A stretch of DNA of 64,000 bases, taken from assembly GCF_001870905.1 (NCBI RefSeq), contig NZ_LNDC01000098.1:28569-92568 (forward strand), given 5' to 3'. A program made the position numbers and the translations under genes. A model generated the notes under the pieces. That model had not been told where the DNA came from. It did not search any database and saw only the letters and a list, made by a program, of their open reading frames with translations. Within the stretch, counting starts at the first letter, position 1. Every line of letters starts with the position of its first letter. This DNA comes from Geitlerinema sp. PCC 9228. GTDB lineage: Bacteria > Cyanobacteriota > Cyanobacteriia > Cyanobacteriales > PCC-9228. Below, in pieces: positions 26,336-38,669 of this stretch.

Positions 26336-27349
26336 ATGGTTAGTTCCGACTCTTCTCTGGACCGTCACGCCAATTCCTTACCTGCAGGGGGAGACCATGC
26401 CAACACGTTGGCTTGCCCGTTGATTTGGCTACCCCAACAGCAAGGTGCTATTCAATCCCGTGTTTCCCTGCGCGATCGCACCTCTTTTCGCGTTGGCGGT
26501 GAAGCTGAATGGTATACTTCCCCCAGGGATAGGGAGCAGTTGCTGGCTGCTCTGGCTTGGGGGCGATCGCAAGATATTCCCATTACCCTATTAGGGGCTG
26601 GTTCCAATTTGTTGATTGGCGATGGTGGCTTACCCGGCTTGGTGGTTTGTACTCGCCATCTAAACGGCGCTCATTTTGATGCGGAAACCGGACAGGTAAC
26701 GGTAGCTGCCGGTGAATCCCTGGTTCGTTTGGCTTGGCAAGCGGCGAAACTGGGTTGGCGCGGTTTGGAATGGATGGTGGGCATCCCTGGCACCGTGGGT
26801 GGGGCCACGGTCATGAATGCGGGGGCACACAACAGTTGCATGGCGGATATTTTGGTGCGGGCGGAGGTGTTGGAACCAGATGGTACTTGCCAAGGGTACG
26901 CCCCGACAGATTTAGACTATCAATACCGCCGTTCCATTTTACAAGGAAGCGATCGCGTAGTCACCCAAGCGATCCTGCAGCTACAACCCGGTTTCGATCC
27001 CGAACAGGTGGTGGCCGATACCGCCGCCCAACTGCGCCAGCGTCGCCGCAGCCAGCCCTACCACCGCCCCAGCTGTGGCAGTGTCTTTCGCAATTGCTAT
27101 CCCTATGCCGCCGGTTGGCTGATCGAACAAACGGGGTTGAAGGGCTATCAAATCGGTCAGGCACAAGTCGCCCAACGACATGCTAATTTTATTCTCAATT
27201 GTGGGAAAGCTAGTGCCAGCGATATTCTCCGGTTGATTCGCCACGTGCAAGAACAAGTTGCCCACCGTTGGTCCATCAAACTGCAACCGGAAGTGAAAAT
27301 TTTAGGAGACTTTCCCGACTTGAGCGAACCCACTCAAGTGCTGGTTTGA
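26336..27349 (+). CDS. murB: UDP-N-acetylenolpyruvoylglucosamine reductase
   Basis: FAD/NADPH enzyme that reduces UDP-GlcNAc-enolpyruvate to UDP-MurNAc, the step just before MurC. The 337-residue protein has the FAD-binding PITLLGAGSNLLIGD and GLEWMVGIPGTVGGATVMNAGAH, then the catalytic RPSCGSVFRN and the C-terminal HANFILN motif. About 40 extra residues precede the typical start around SRVSLRDRTSFRVGG; they may be a real extension or a start chosen too early. murC-murB pairing is usual in cyanobacteria. Confidence 0.96.
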   Translation: MVSSDSSLDRHANSLPAGGDHANTLACPLIWLPQQQGAIQSRVSLRDRTSFRVGGEAEWYTSPRDREQLLAALAWGRSQDIPITLLGAGSNLLIGDGGLPGLVVCTRHLNGAHFDAETGQVTVAAGESLVRLAWQAAKLGWRGLEWMVGIPGTVGGATVMNAGAHNSCMADILVRAEVLEPDGTCQGYAPTDLDYQYRRSILQGSDRVVTQAILQLQPGFDPEQVVADTAAQLRQRRRSQPYHRPSCGSVFRNCYPYAAGWLIEQTGLKGYQIGQAQVAQRHANFILNCGKASASDILRLIRHVQEQVAHRWSIKLQPEVKILGDFPDLSEPTQVLV

Positions 27350-27784
27350 GCTATCAGCAATCTTTGCCAATCCTCCTGCTTGCCGACTGGCGTACGAGCA
27401 GCGTTTACTGGCATATTTTGGGGGGGACAAACGTGCGCAAACTTTCTCCAAAGAAGCGATCGCAGTTCGTTTTTTCCCAATTCTCGGCTCATGATTGTGG
27501 GGAATTTAATTTGTTTATTAGCCCGGCGATCGCGCAAGCATTCTGCCAAAATCCAGCTTTCCTAATGCTATAGTTAGAAGTAGTTTTTTCTCCCCAGGCT
27601 AGCCCAAAATCCACCCCCCGAATCGGTGGAAAATACACCCTATCCTGGAGAGCCAAAACGGAATCCTGCCAACTTCCTGGCAATTCTTCACCTTTGAGCG
27701 ATCGACTTGCTTTGAAAGCTGGGGAACATCAAAGGTAGCCTAGAAAACAGACCATTTTTCAACCGTTCGTTTGCGAGTGAAATC
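27350..27784. other. Intergenic region, nothing recognised
   Basis: 435 bases between murB and the YbaB gene, both rightward. Several short frames cross it, but none has a convincing start or composition. HIP1-like octamers occur twice. No RNA gene or repeat was seen. Confidence 0.45.
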
Positions 27785-28135
27785 ATGACACAAGGACAAG
27801 GAAAGGGATTTGGCTTCGGTTTGGGCAAAATGAAAGAGCTCACCGAAGCAATCAAGAAAGCCCAACAGGTTCAAGACAAAGCCAAAAACCTGCAAGAAGA
27901 ACTCGACGAAATGGAGGTAACCGGCGAAGCTGCCGGCGGCATGGTGAAAGTTGTCATGAGCGGCAACCAAGAACCTCGTCGCGTAGAAATTTCGCCAGAT
28001 GTCATGGGGGAAGGTGCCGATTCCCTATCGAATTTGGTTACCGAAGCACTGCAAGATGCCTACACCAAATCCACCACCACCATGCGCGAACGCATGGAAG
28101 AAATCACCGAAGGTTTAAATCTCCCCGGCATGTAA
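27785..28135 (+). CDS. YbaB/EbfC nucleoid-associated protein
   Basis: A 116-residue DNA-binding protein that bridges or coats DNA as a dimer. The centre shows the family signature [22 protein letters not shown], then [16 protein letters not shown] and the C-terminal helix with [13 protein letters not shown]. The N-terminus is Gly/Lys-rich ([19 protein letters not shown]). In many bacteria it lies beside recR or dnaX; here the downstream neighbour is ligA, 149 bases away on the same strand. Confidence 0.94.
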   Translation: MTQGQGKGFGFGLGKMKELTEAIKKAQQVQDKAKNLQEELDEMEVTGEAAGGMVKVVMSGNQEPRRVEISPDVMGEGADSLSNLVTEALQDAYTKSTTTMRERMEEITEGLNLPGM

Positions 28136-28281
28136 CCCAACTGCAGAAGCAAGTTTCCCTGTCGGGTTTCGTGGCGTATTTTCATACTATCTAAACGAAA
28201 GGTATGCAAAATACGCCAACTTTGCATTGATTGCATCTCTTTCAAGATACCTGCCCAACTTTCGCTAGCGCCCCTCAGTAA

Positions 28282-30333
<2,052 letters not shown>

Positions 30334-30356
30334 AGCAACAGATAGCAAACCACAAT

Positions 30357-31433
30357 TTATTGGGGAATTTGCAACGGAGACCGGCTGTTTACTTCCACAG
30401 GGGTATGCCAGGCTTGACCGTCTAAGGCCATTTTTTCGATGGAGCTGGCCAGGCGCAACGCTTTCAAAGCCGGTTCGCCCCCTACAGAAGGTTGATTACC
30501 GCCGAAAACGCAACCTACAAAATGTTCCAACTCCGCATGGAGGGGCTCAATGCGGCTGGTATATACCTTTTCAATCAGACCATCCTGGCGGTACAAAATT
30601 TGTCCGTAGTCCGTGGTATAGTTTGCTTGCGTTTGCCGGTGAATAAGAATTTCGTTGTTGAGAAAATCAGCTTCTGTCAGCGAATTTTTACAATGGGCAA
30701 CGATACGACGGAGTTTGCGATGCGTTACTTTGCTGGCGGTGAGCGTAGCGATCGCACCATTGGCAAATACCAAGGTAGCCGTTACATAATCCAGATGTCC
30801 GGAACTAGTCACTTGATTGCCGCTGGCAGTGAGTTTCACCACGTTCGAGTTGCCATTTAACTCCAACAGCAAGTCAATATCGTGGATCATCAAATCCAAA
30901 ACCACCGACACATCGTTGGCTCTAGCGGAATAAGGGCTGAGGCGATGGGCTTCCAGCGCCAGCAACTCTTCGGTTTTTAAAACTTTACTCAGCTCGGAAA
31001 AAGCCGGATTGAAACGCTCGATATGACCCACTTGCAGGATGCAGTTGGCGTCAGCGGCAGCATTCACCAAAGATTCGGCTTCGGCAATGCTCGCAGCAAT
31101 GGGTTTTTCAATGAGAATGTGAACCCCCGCTTGCAGGCAAGTCATGCCCACGCTGTGGTGGGCGCGAGTGGGAACGGCTATGCAAACTGCTTCCACGTGG
31201 GGCAACAAATCTTGGTAGCTTTCAAAAAAGCGGACACCGTATTTGCTAGCGGTCTCCAAACCGCGTTCCACATTGATATCTGAGATCCCCACCAGTTCCA
31301 CCTCTTTGAGAAGGCTAAGAACTCTGGTGTGATGCTGCCCCATATTGCCAACGCCAATGACGCCCATGCGGATGGGTCGGTGTCTGGACTCGCCAATTCC
31401 GGAGCTTGCAGACTTAATTGTTCGATTTGGCAT
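30357..31433 (-). CDS. Gfo/Idh/MocA-family oxidoreductase
   Basis: A probable NAD(P)-dependent sugar or cofactor dehydrogenase. From the ATG at 31433 (behind a GAGGAG site) it has 358 residues; an in-frame ATG-like start at 31487 would add 18. The Rossmann motif is RMGVIGVGNMGQHH (near residue 23), followed by the family signature HILIEKPIAAS with the catalytic lysine and the C-terminal alpha/beta domain. The substrate cannot be told from the sequence. It converges with ligA with a 23-base gap. Related enzymes are often UDP-sugar or biliverdin-type reductases, but no specific marker is seen. Confidence 0.88.
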   Translation of the reverse strand: MPNRTIKSASSGIGESRHRPIRMGVIGVGNMGQHHTRVLSLLKEVELVGISDINVERGLETASKYGVRFFESYQDLLPHVEAVCIAVPTRAHHSVGMTCLQAGVHILIEKPIAASIAEAESLVNAAADANCILQVGHIERFNPAFSELSKVLKTEELLALEAHRLSPYSARANDVSVVLDLMIHDIDLLLELNGNSNVVKLTASGNQVTSSGHLDYVTATLVFANGAIATLTASKVTHRKLRRIVAHCKNSLTEADFLNNEILIHRQTQANYTTDYGQILYRQDGLIEKVYTSRIEPLHAELEHFVGCVFGGNQPSVGGEPALKALRLASSIEKMALDGQAWHTPVEVNSRSPLQIPQ

Positions 31434-31609
31434 TCTTAAATGCTTCTCCTCAACCACCACACAGGAGGTAGTAAGCCACCACCTCAAACCACCCAGATAG
31501 TATCACACCGGATTTCGGATTCTAAGAAACGGCTATGGCGATGGTCTTGGTAGAGCAGTCTTCAAGGCACCCTTCCTAGGACCAAAAACCAACCGAATTT
31601 GATGGCAGG

Positions 31610-32233
31610 TTAGTGTTCGAAAACGTCTTTGTATTGTAATAAATCCAGCGTGACCAACGTGGGCAAACACTGAAAGCATTCCTGGGCAATGGAATAGCGT
31701 TCTTCCCGCGCCAGCATGGAGGTTAGTTTGTGTCGCAGGGGAATTAGATAGCGTACGTCGTTGGCGGCGTATTGCAGCTGCTCTTCCGAAAGATTTTGCG
31801 GGTTCCCCCAGTCGGAACTTTGGGCGCTTTTGTCCAATTCCACGTTTTCTAATTCCTGTACCAAAGCTTTTAACCCATGTTGGGTGGTATAGGTACGCGC
31901 GAGTTTGCTGGCAATTTTGGTGCAAAATACTGGGAAAACGGAAATATTGAGATGGTGGCGCAGGGTAGCCAGGTCAAAACGGGCAAAATGGAATATTTTT
32001 AACGCTGAGGCTGCGGTTAGCAGATGCTGCAGGTTGGGGGCTTGGGTTTGACCTTTCTGAATGCGAACGGCGGTGACTTCTCCGGCGGCGTTGCACAGTT
32101 GTACCAAGCAAAGGCGATCGCGGTGGGGGTTCAATCCCATGGTTTCGGTATCCACCGCAATCTCTTCCGCTTCCAAATAGCGTTTGAGGGTGCCCTCGTC
32201 TAAATCGCGATCGCAAACTTGAAAATTTAGCAT
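31610..32233 (-). CDS. RNase D-like 3'-5' exonuclease
   Basis: 207 residues from the ATG at 32233; a TTG at 32257 is the alternative. The DEDD nuclease motifs are present: Exo I VDTETMGL (D28, E30), Exo II FHFARFDLATL and Exo III YAANDVRYL. It is only the catalytic domain, without the HRDC domains of full-length RNase D, so a short RNase D-like enzyme acting on structured RNA ends (tRNA or others) is the best call. It is on the same strand as trpB, 48 bases downstream of that gene's stop. Confidence 0.87.
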   Translation of the reverse strand: MLNFQVCDRDLDEGTLKRYLEAEEIAVDTETMGLNPHRDRLCLVQLCNAAGEVTAVRIQKGQTQAPNLQHLLTAASALKIFHFARFDLATLRHHLNISVFPVFCTKIASKLARTYTTQHGLKALVQELENVELDKSAQSSDWGNPQNLSEEQLQYAANDVRYLIPLRHKLTSMLAREERYSIAQECFQCLPTLVTLDLLQYKDVFEH

Positions 32234-32281
32234 GGTCGGTATGAATTGGTTGGACAAGTGCTAAACTTTCCATCTTAGCAA

Positions 32282-33529
32282 TTAAAGTTCCTTGCCTTGC
32301 AAGTATTTGGCGGCGGCTTGCACGTCTTTATCTCCCCTGCCAGAACAGTTGATGACGATCCGTGGGTTGCCGGAAAGCTGCGGGCATAAGGTTTCCAAAT
32401 AAGCGATCGCATGGGCAGTCTCCAACGCCGGAATAATCCCCTCCAAGCGGGAAAGACGCTCAAACGCTTCCAACGCTTCGGCATCGGTGACGCTGTAATA
32501 TTCCCCGCGACCGCTATCTTTCAAATAACTATGTTCCGGTCCAACACCAGGATAATCCAAACCAGCACTGATCGAATGAGCTTCCCGTACTTGACCGGCA
32601 TCGTCTTGCAAGAGATAGCTCATTGCCCCGTGGAGAATCCCCCGTTTCCCCTTCGTCAGGGTCGCGGCGTGTCGTTCCCCTTCCAGACCTTCACCGGCAG
32701 CTTCCACACCAATCAAACGTACCTGGGGATGCCCGACAAACTCGTAAAACAATCCCATTGCGTTAGAACCACCGCCAACGCAAGCCAACAAAATATCCGG
32801 TAGCGATCCCCACAACTGCTGGCATTGGTGGCGGGTTTCCTTGCCAATCACCGTTTGAAAATCCCGAACCAGCGCTGGATAGGGATGCGGACCAGCCACA
32901 GAACCGATAATATAGTGGGTATCGGTTACGTTGGTTACCCAATCGCGAATGGCCTCGGATGTGGCATCCTTGAGGGTACCATTGCCAGTTTCCACCGGGC
33001 GCACTTCTGCCCCCATCAGTTCCATGCGAAAGACATTCAAGGCTTGACGTTCCATATCTTGAACGCCCATATAAACCACGCACTGCAAGCCAAAACGGGC
33101 GCATACGGTCGCCGTGGCAACACCATGCTGACCAGCCCCGGTTTCGGCAATAATGCGTTTTTTGCCCATACGTCTGGCTAGCAAGGCTTGAGCAAGGGCA
33201 TTGTTAATTTTGTGGGCACCAGTATGGTTGAGGTCTTCCCGTTTGAGATAAATTTGCGGTCCGCTACCATCGGCGCGGGCATATCGTTCGCTGAGGCGGC
33301 TGGCAAAATACAAGGGGGTCGGTCTGCCCACGTAATCGCGCAGCAGTTGCTGCAGTTCGCTTTGGAAGGATGGTTCTTGGGTGTATTGGCGATAGGCACT
33401 TTCCAATTCGGCGAGGGCAGGCATTAAGGTTTCGGGAACGTATTTGCCGCCGAACTGACCGAAGCGCCCCAGGGCATCGGGATATTGGTTGTTATTTGAG
33501 GCTTTGGTGTTTTCGGAAGTTGTAGTCAC
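32282..33529 (-). CDS. trpB: Tryptophan synthase beta subunit
   Basis: PLP enzyme that joins indole and serine. The 415-residue protein has [15 protein letters not shown] near the N-terminus, the PLP lysine K107 in [10 protein letters not shown], the phosphate-binding loop [10 protein letters not shown] and the C-terminal [10 protein letters not shown]. The sequence is the standard trpB1 type. No trpA is beside it, which is usual in cyanobacteria, where the trp genes are scattered. Confidence 0.98.
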   Translation of the reverse strand: MTTTSENTKASNNNQYPDALGRFGQFGGKYVPETLMPALAELESAYRQYTQEPSFQSELQQLLRDYVGRPTPLYFASRLSERYARADGSGPQIYLKREDLNHTGAHKINNALAQALLARRMGKKRIIAETGAGQHGVATATVCARFGLQCVVYMGVQDMERQALNVFRMELMGAEVRPVETGNGTLKDATSEAIRDWVTNVTDTHYIIGSVAGPHPYPALVRDFQTVIGKETRHQCQQLWGSLPDILLACVGGGSNAMGLFYEFVGHPQVRLIGVEAAGEGLEGERHAATLTKGKRGILHGAMSYLLQDDAGQVREAHSISAGLDYPGVGPEHSYLKDSGRGEYYSVTDAEALEAFERLSRLEGIIPALETAHAIAYLETLCPQLSGNPRIVINCSGRGDKDVQAAAKYLQGKEL

Positions 33530-33794
33530 GATTGATTAAAAAAAAACTTGGCAAACAAGTTCCATTATAAAGGGGCTGTTCCAGTCATTCTAAAGGGAAA
33601 TTGGATGGGCTCATGTCCTGGAAAATACAGGAGGGGAACATGGATACGAAAGAATGGGATTTGTAGGCTTGGTTCTGGTTTGCTTTTCCCGATGGTAGGG
33701 TCTGGAAATTGTCTGCTTTGTCAGTTGGGAAAAAGTTGGTAGATGCAACAGAAGGCGCGATCGCTGCAGAGAGATTTTCTACAATGGGTAGCGT

Positions 33795-35498
33795 TTAATC
33801 GTCATCGTCATCGTCGTCATCGTCATCGTCGTCATCGTCATCGTCGTCATCGTCATCGTCGTCATCGTCGCAGCCAATATCGCAAATATCGTCAATCCTG
33901 CCTTGAGTAACTCCTACCTCTTCATAATCCGCCAGCAAACCGCTGATATCATAAACCGCCATACCGCTAGAAGTGTCAAGATTGAGCGTATACGTCACCT
34001 CACCTGGAGGAGCAGCGATCGCAGATGCCAATTGTGAGGAAAACACCCGCAGGCGACGATTCACCACGGCAAAAGCCCCCTGTTTGAAAGAAGCCTGATA
34101 TGTATTTTCCCGCTGCGGTGAAGGCAGACGTGCGATGGCAAAATCGCTGAGATTTACATCATCCGCATCCTGTAAAAATACTACCCGTGCCTGACTGTAA
34201 TTACCGGCAGCAACGCCACTCACTCTTGTAAAATAGCTATACATGGGACCATCCAGGTCGATTTCCCGATTTTCGTCGGTATCCTGGGTCACCACCGTAC
34301 GTAGTACCCCATTTTCCGGCGTATCCGAAAGAATCAGATTAATCAAAGCATGGGTACCCAGCAATTCCGTTTCCGTATAACCGATCGGGCGATTCTGTAG
34401 GTCAAACAGACGTACCACCAAGCGGTCTTCTTCTTGCAAGCCACGGATAAATCGAGCCGCTTCCCCAATCTGATAGCGAAAATCGCCCAAGAATCGTTCC
34501 CGCATATAGCCTTGGGAAGTTTTCTCGCGCACAGAAAGCCGGGCAATGACGCCGGGCAAAGTAACCCGTTTTTGGCGAACGGCAAGGGTGAACGTACCAG
34601 CCTGGGTTTGGTTGGTTTCAATTCGGCGCAAGCTCACCAGACGTTCTTTGCTGATGCGAGAGATATTTTGATAGGCAGAAATTTTCTCTTGGACAATTTG
34701 CAAATCTCTATTCTCAGAAAGATCGTAGCGCAACCGGACGACAGCTTTCATGTCTACATCTTCTAAGTTAGTATTTTCGCCCACCACTTCGCGAATTTTG
34801 CTGAGGGGAATCTCCTCAAGGGGCAAAAGTTCTTGTCCGGATTCGTTTTCAATCAAGCGAGCGCCGGTGCTATTATAGGCTAGCTGCCAGCGATCTCCTT
34901 GGCGCACAAATAGTTGGTAAACCGCATTGGCGTAGGTGGTGGTAGGCTTGTCCAGAACGTGGGTTGCGATCGCGATATTTTGGGTTTGGTTGCTTTCATC
35001 CACTAGACGCACCACATTCACCAAAGCATCCCATCCCCGTTCGTCAATTCTAGTACGCGAACGATCGAGCAATTGCGTGGCAGCGGTATCCAACTTCACT
35101 ATCGACCCCGATTCGTTGGTACGATACACCCACCGCTGTAGGTCTTTTTTGACGATGACCTGCCATCCAGAAACCATTTGTTGGGTGCAGATGGTTTCTT
35201 CCTCTGCCAACCCCAGACAGCCATCCGACCAAGTGCGTTTTTCCACCGCTACAATATTAAGGTTGGCACGGGAAACGTTGGTTCTGCGGACAATATCCCG
35301 AAAAACGGCATCTACGACAGCAGATGACATGCCGGCGCGGGTTTCTGCCTGGCTGCGTTCTATGGGATTGGCGGTGGCTGGTGGCTGCCAGCTGTATCCG
35401 GCTACCAATAAAGAGGCGGCCGCGATCGCACTTGAGGCTTGTTTCCACAGGGGCAACCGGTGGTAAAATCGGGCAAATTGAGAATTTTTACGCATCAT
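33795..35498 (-). CDS. Secreted hypothetical protein ending in a 24-residue Asp tail
   Basis: 567 residues. The N-terminus (MMRKNSQF...) has a basic stretch and a hydrophobic segment ending ATANP (about residues 18-45), a likely signal peptide. The middle (about 55-540) has no motif I recognise and looks like repeated beta-rich domains. The last 24 codons are all Asp, encoded by GAC and GAT in a 15-bp repeating pattern (33798-33869), directly after CDIGC. Cysteines are rare elsewhere. A calcium-binding or acid-tail role at the cell surface is only a guess. The DNA repeat makes the tail length prone to slippage. Confidence 0.75.
   Translation of the reverse strand: MMRKNSQFARFYHRLPLWKQASSAIAAASLLVAGYSWQPPATANPIERSQAETRAGMSSAVVDAVFRDIVRRTNVSRANLNIVAVEKRTWSDGCLGLAEEETICTQQMVSGWQVIVKKDLQRWVYRTNESGSIVKLDTAATQLLDRSRTRIDERGWDALVNVVRLVDESNQTQNIAIATHVLDKPTTTYANAVYQLFVRQGDRWQLAYNSTGARLIENESGQELLPLEEIPLSKIREVVGENTNLEDVDMKAVVRLRYDLSENRDLQIVQEKISAYQNISRISKERLVSLRRIETNQTQAGTFTLAVRQKRVTLPGVIARLSVREKTSQGYMRERFLGDFRYQIGEAARFIRGLQEEDRLVVRLFDLQNRPIGYTETELLGTHALINLILSDTPENGVLRTVVTQDTDENREIDLDGPMYSYFTRVSGVAAGNYSQARVVFLQDADDVNLSDFAIARLPSPQRENTYQASFKQGAFAVVNRRLRVFSSQLASAIAAPPGEVTYTLNLDTSSGMAVYDISGLLADYEEVGVTQGRIDDICDIGCDDDDDDDDDDDDDDDDDDDDDDDD
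33798..33869. repeat. Asp-codon microsatellite, 72 bp
   Basis: A tract of 24 in-frame triplets, ATC or GTC on the plus strand (GAT/GAC on the coding strand), with a 15-bp higher-order unit repeated more than four times. It ends directly at the stop codon of the secreted protein gene. The unit-length regularity suggests expansion by slippage or unequal recombination. Confidence 0.9.
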
Positions 35499-35747
35499 TC
35501 AATCTACAGAATTGTTGTCGCTTTTGTAGGAATCGAGAACTTCCTGGCTGCTAGACCTCCACACCGACAAGCAGGTTCCCCAATCTCGTTTTCTCGATCG
35601 GAAAATCGAACTGGGTCGGTTGGGCAATCGCTTCAAATTGTTGTAGGATGGGTAGCAAGGGTTGGATAGGAATTTCTATCTGAAAGTTCTGAAAAACCTG
35701 ATAAAACTATATCAAAAATTAATTTCATCGAAGTCTTTATAGGGATA

Positions 35748-36101
35748 ATGTCTGCATCGAAGAAGAAGAAAACCCCATCAAACAATCGTTACGCTCACCA
35801 AGAGTTTGGTACCAGCCCGGAAGCGCTGCAGCGTGCGGAGGTTAATCTATCTCCATCGGAGCAAGATATTCGCGTACAAGTTTCTCGTAAGGGGCGTAAG
35901 GGGAAATCGGTGACGGTTATCAGTGGATTTCAAATGTCGGCGGAACGGCTGAAGGCACTGGCGAAGGAACTCAAAACTCAATGCGGAACTGGCGGTACGG
36001 TGAAAGAGAAAACCATTGAAATACAAGGGGAACATCCAGAAAAGTTGGTGGAGATTCTGACTGGATGGGGATATAAGGCGAAGCAAAGTGGTGGATCTTA
36101 A
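35748..36101 (+). CDS. SUI1/eIF1-like translation initiation factor (YciH family)
   Basis: 117 residues with a basic, disordered N-terminus (about 1-40) and a C-terminal SUI1 domain. Visible motifs are KGRKGKSVTVISGF, LAKELKTQCGTGGTVKEK and IEIQGEHPEKLVEILTGWGYKAK, the standard GTGG-loop fold. Bacterial members influence start-codon choice or stress translation. It is a single gene between two larger spacers. Confidence 0.93.
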   Translation: MSASKKKKTPSNNRYAHQEFGTSPEALQRAEVNLSPSEQDIRVQVSRKGRKGKSVTVISGFQMSAERLKALAKELKTQCGTGGTVKEKTIEIQGEHPEKLVEILTGWGYKAKQSGGS

Positions 36102-36361
36102 GTATAGAAATTATCCAATCATCATCTAAAAACCATCTTTCCACCGGCAGAAGTGATAAAAACTATCTCCCATGATAGAATATACTTCATGGCTGCTTGG
36201 CTGCAACCAATCATTTTGTTATACAAGTTAAATCTCTTGGGGAGGTGTTGGCGGTAATTTCTAGGTGCGATCGCTGCTTGTAGCATATCTTATCCAACCA
36301 CCCTCGGTATAGCGAGTAGGATTCGGTATAGTAGGAATAACGATAAAAAAGAGGTAACCCA

Positions 36362-36652
36362 ATGGCCTACGGATTTAGCCACACAAGTAACAATAACTAC
36401 AAAATCCAGTATAGCGATGAATTTAAGAGCGAACCCATCATGTGGGTATACCGCGAAATTGAACCCGCCAATTGGGAATTTGTAGGCAGCATGAAGTATT
36501 TGGGGGTCAACGACCGACGCTACGAAATTTTTAACGATGCTGGCGACAGCTTGGGAACCAAAGAAGAATCTCTTAATGCGGCTCTCTATCGATTGGAAGA
36601 ACATCTCGATGTAGATTCCCGTCGCTCTCGCATTAACTCCGAACTCGAATGA
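36362..36652 (+). CDS. Small hypothetical protein
   Basis: 96 residues, hydrophilic, with a mixed beta/alpha pattern (MWVYREIEPANWEFVGS, then YEIFNDAGDSLGTKEESLNAALYRLEEHL). A GAGGTAA site precedes the ATG at 36362. There is no signal peptide or membrane helix. I do not recognise a family. It stands alone between the SUI1-like factor and a convergent glycosyltransferase operon. Confidence 0.65.
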   Translation: MAYGFSHTSNNNYKIQYSDEFKSEPIMWVYREIEPANWEFVGSMKYLGVNDRRYEIFNDAGDSLGTKEESLNAALYRLEEHLDVDSRRSRINSELE

Positions 36653-36739
36653 ATGGGAAAATCATACATCATACAGTTGCCAGGAATCTCCATCAAGTAT
36701 AGACTACCCCCATTTTAGGGACGGTTCTTATCCATCTTG

Positions 36740-37813
36740 CTACCCACAAAATTGTTGCAAAATATTTGCCGTTTTTTGCCCTGTTTTTTCCCAACTAAAC
36801 TGGCGAGAACGCTGCAAACCCGCTTCTTGCAAACGCGATCGCAATTGAGAATCAGTCGCGATCGCTTTCATAGCTTCGGCAATTTCTTCGGTTTCGTATG
36901 GATTCACCAAAAGCGCCGCATCCCCCGCCACTTCTGGCATAGAAGAAATATTAGAAGTCACCACCGGCGTTCCGCAAGCCATCGCCTCCAAAATTGGCAA
37001 ACCAAATCCCTCCCACAAACTGGGAAACACCAACGCCAGCGCCTGATTGAGAACTTTTGGCAACTGGTTGTAATCAATATATCCCACAAATTTTACCTGT
37101 TGGGAAATTCCCAACGCCTCTGCCTGCTGCCGTAGCTGTAACGTATAGCGAGAATCGTTAGGACCAGCAATCCACAACTGACACTCTCCCAAATTAGCAA
37201 TTTTGGCAAAAGCTGCGACCAGGCGGGATAAATTTTTATAAGCATCGTGGCGACCAATATAAAAAAAGTAATTCTGCGTCGGCAAATCCAAAAAGCGAAA
37301 GTGGCTGGCATCGTAAGCCAGAGGAACCGGGGTAATTTTTTTCGCCGGAATTTGCAAAAAATCGACAATATCCTTGCCAGTTGCCTCCGAATCGCAAATA
37401 ATATGTTCCGCCTCTCGCAAAACCTGGGGAATATAGTAGCGGTGATAGGGAACCAGGGGAGAGAAACGCCGGGGAAATCGCAGGGGAATCAAATCGTGAA
37501 CCGTCACCACGTGGCGACAGCTTGACCGCAGGGGCGCTTCTGGAATCGGCGAAAATAACAAATTGGCACGCGATCGCTGGTACACTTGAGGCAAACGAAA
37601 TTGTGTCCAAAACAGCCGTTTGAGGTGACCCCATTTGCCAGCATCGGGGTTCATATTTGCGGGAACCCGATAGCAGTGGTAACCGGGAATGGTATCGGCA
37701 ACCAGCAGCGTGGGATTTAAATCCGCCAAATGTGGAAAGATATTTTTGGCATAGGTAGCCAATCCCGTAGGTTTGGGAATTAAAAACGATAAATTAACCA
37801 GTAACTCACCCAA
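36740..37813 (-). CDS. GT4-family glycosyltransferase
   Basis: 357 residues, with the GT-B fold of family 4 enzymes. The N-terminus is degenerate ([22 protein letters not shown]); the C-terminal donor domain shows [29 protein letters not shown] and the nucleotide-sugar motif [23 protein letters not shown]. It is the last of three same-strand genes, 7 bases after the GT2 gene. It probably adds a sugar to a surface polysaccharide. Confidence 0.92.
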   Translation of the reverse strand: MGELLVNLSFLIPKPTGLATYAKNIFPHLADLNPTLLVADTIPGYHCYRVPANMNPDAGKWGHLKRLFWTQFRLPQVYQRSRANLLFSPIPEAPLRSSCRHVVTVHDLIPLRFPRRFSPLVPYHRYYIPQVLREAEHIICDSEATGKDIVDFLQIPAKKITPVPLAYDASHFRFLDLPTQNYFFYIGRHDAYKNLSRLVAAFAKIANLGECQLWIAGPNDSRYTLQLRQQAEALGISQQVKFVGYIDYNQLPKVLNQALALVFPSLWEGFGLPILEAMACGTPVVTSNISSMPEVAGDAALLVNPYETEEIAEAMKAIATDSQLRSRLQEAGLQRSRQFSWEKTGQKTANILQQFCG

Positions 37814-37820
37814 CAGTCAA

Positions 37821-38669
37821 TTAGCCCCAACGACGCTTGATGTAAAACCCAATACCGGAAAGTTTACCAACTCCCACCTCTTTTTGAAATACCAGCAACC
37901 ACAAACCGTGGAAAAATAGCCGCAGCAGCCGCCACCAAAACGCAGAAGTCGTAGCGTGTTTTTCTAAAGCTAGCAAGTAACTGGCGGTACTGTGGTGGAA
38001 CTTGTGGCGAAGGTGGCGGTTTGTAATTTGGGAAGGAAAGTGGTAGATATTGATATGCGGGGTAATACCAATAAGATGACCTTGGTGGCGGTAGCGCTGG
38101 CACAGATCGAAATCTTCATAGTATAAAAAATAGTCGGGGTCAAATTGTGGTGGTTCGGGAAATCGTTTCAAATTTACTAGCAAGCTGCAACCGCTAACCC
38201 AGTCGCAACGGTAGTAGGGAAGTGGTCGATAGGGGGAGTAGTAGGTGGCTGTGGTGATTTTGCCGGTAGCGGGAGAAAATTTGCCGCCGCCAAACCAAAT
38301 TTCGCCGTTGGGTTCGTAAATCGTGGTTCCTAATAAAGAAACTTCGGGATGGTCGCGGAAAAATGCCATGGCTTGCATGAGGCTGCCGGGAGGTAGCTGG
38401 GTATCGGGATTGACCAACCAAACCAACGCACAGGGGTCGTGGCGTAGGACCCATTCCAATCCTAAATTGCAAGCGGCCCCAAAGCCAATGTTGTCTTGCA
38501 GGTAAATGGGAACCAGACAGGGATGGGAAAGGGTGGCAAATTGGTGGTCTTGGGGAGAGTTGTTGACGGCGATGAGTTGGTAGGAAACTTCTCCACAGGC
38601 GGGAAGCGATCGCAGCAAATTTTTAATCAGGTCGGTAGAATAGTAGTTAACGGTAATTAGGTAAATCAC
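37821..38669 (-). CDS. GT2-family glycosyltransferase
   Basis: 282 residues with a GT-A fold. Typical features are LITVNYYSTDLI at the start, QDNIGFGAACNLGLE and the divalent-metal motif VWLVNPDTQLPPGSL, then FFLYYEDFDLCQRYR-type residues (YFLYYEDFDLCQRYR). The last motif is common in rhamnosyltransferases. Its start overlaps the stop of the upstream RmlA-type gene by 4 bases, so the two are translated together. Likely a polysaccharide rhamnosyl or related transferase. Confidence 0.92.
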   Translation of the reverse strand: MIYLITVNYYSTDLIKNLLRSLPACGEVSYQLIAVNNSPQDHQFATLSHPCLVPIYLQDNIGFGAACNLGLEWVLRHDPCALVWLVNPDTQLPPGSLMQAMAFFRDHPEVSLLGTTIYEPNGEIWFGGGKFSPATGKITTATYYSPYRPLPYYRCDWVSGCSLLVNLKRFPEPPQFDPDYFLYYEDFDLCQRYRHQGHLIGITPHINIYHFPSQITNRHLRHKFHHSTASYLLALEKHATTSAFWWRLLRLFFHGLWLLVFQKEVGVGKLSGIGFYIKRRWG

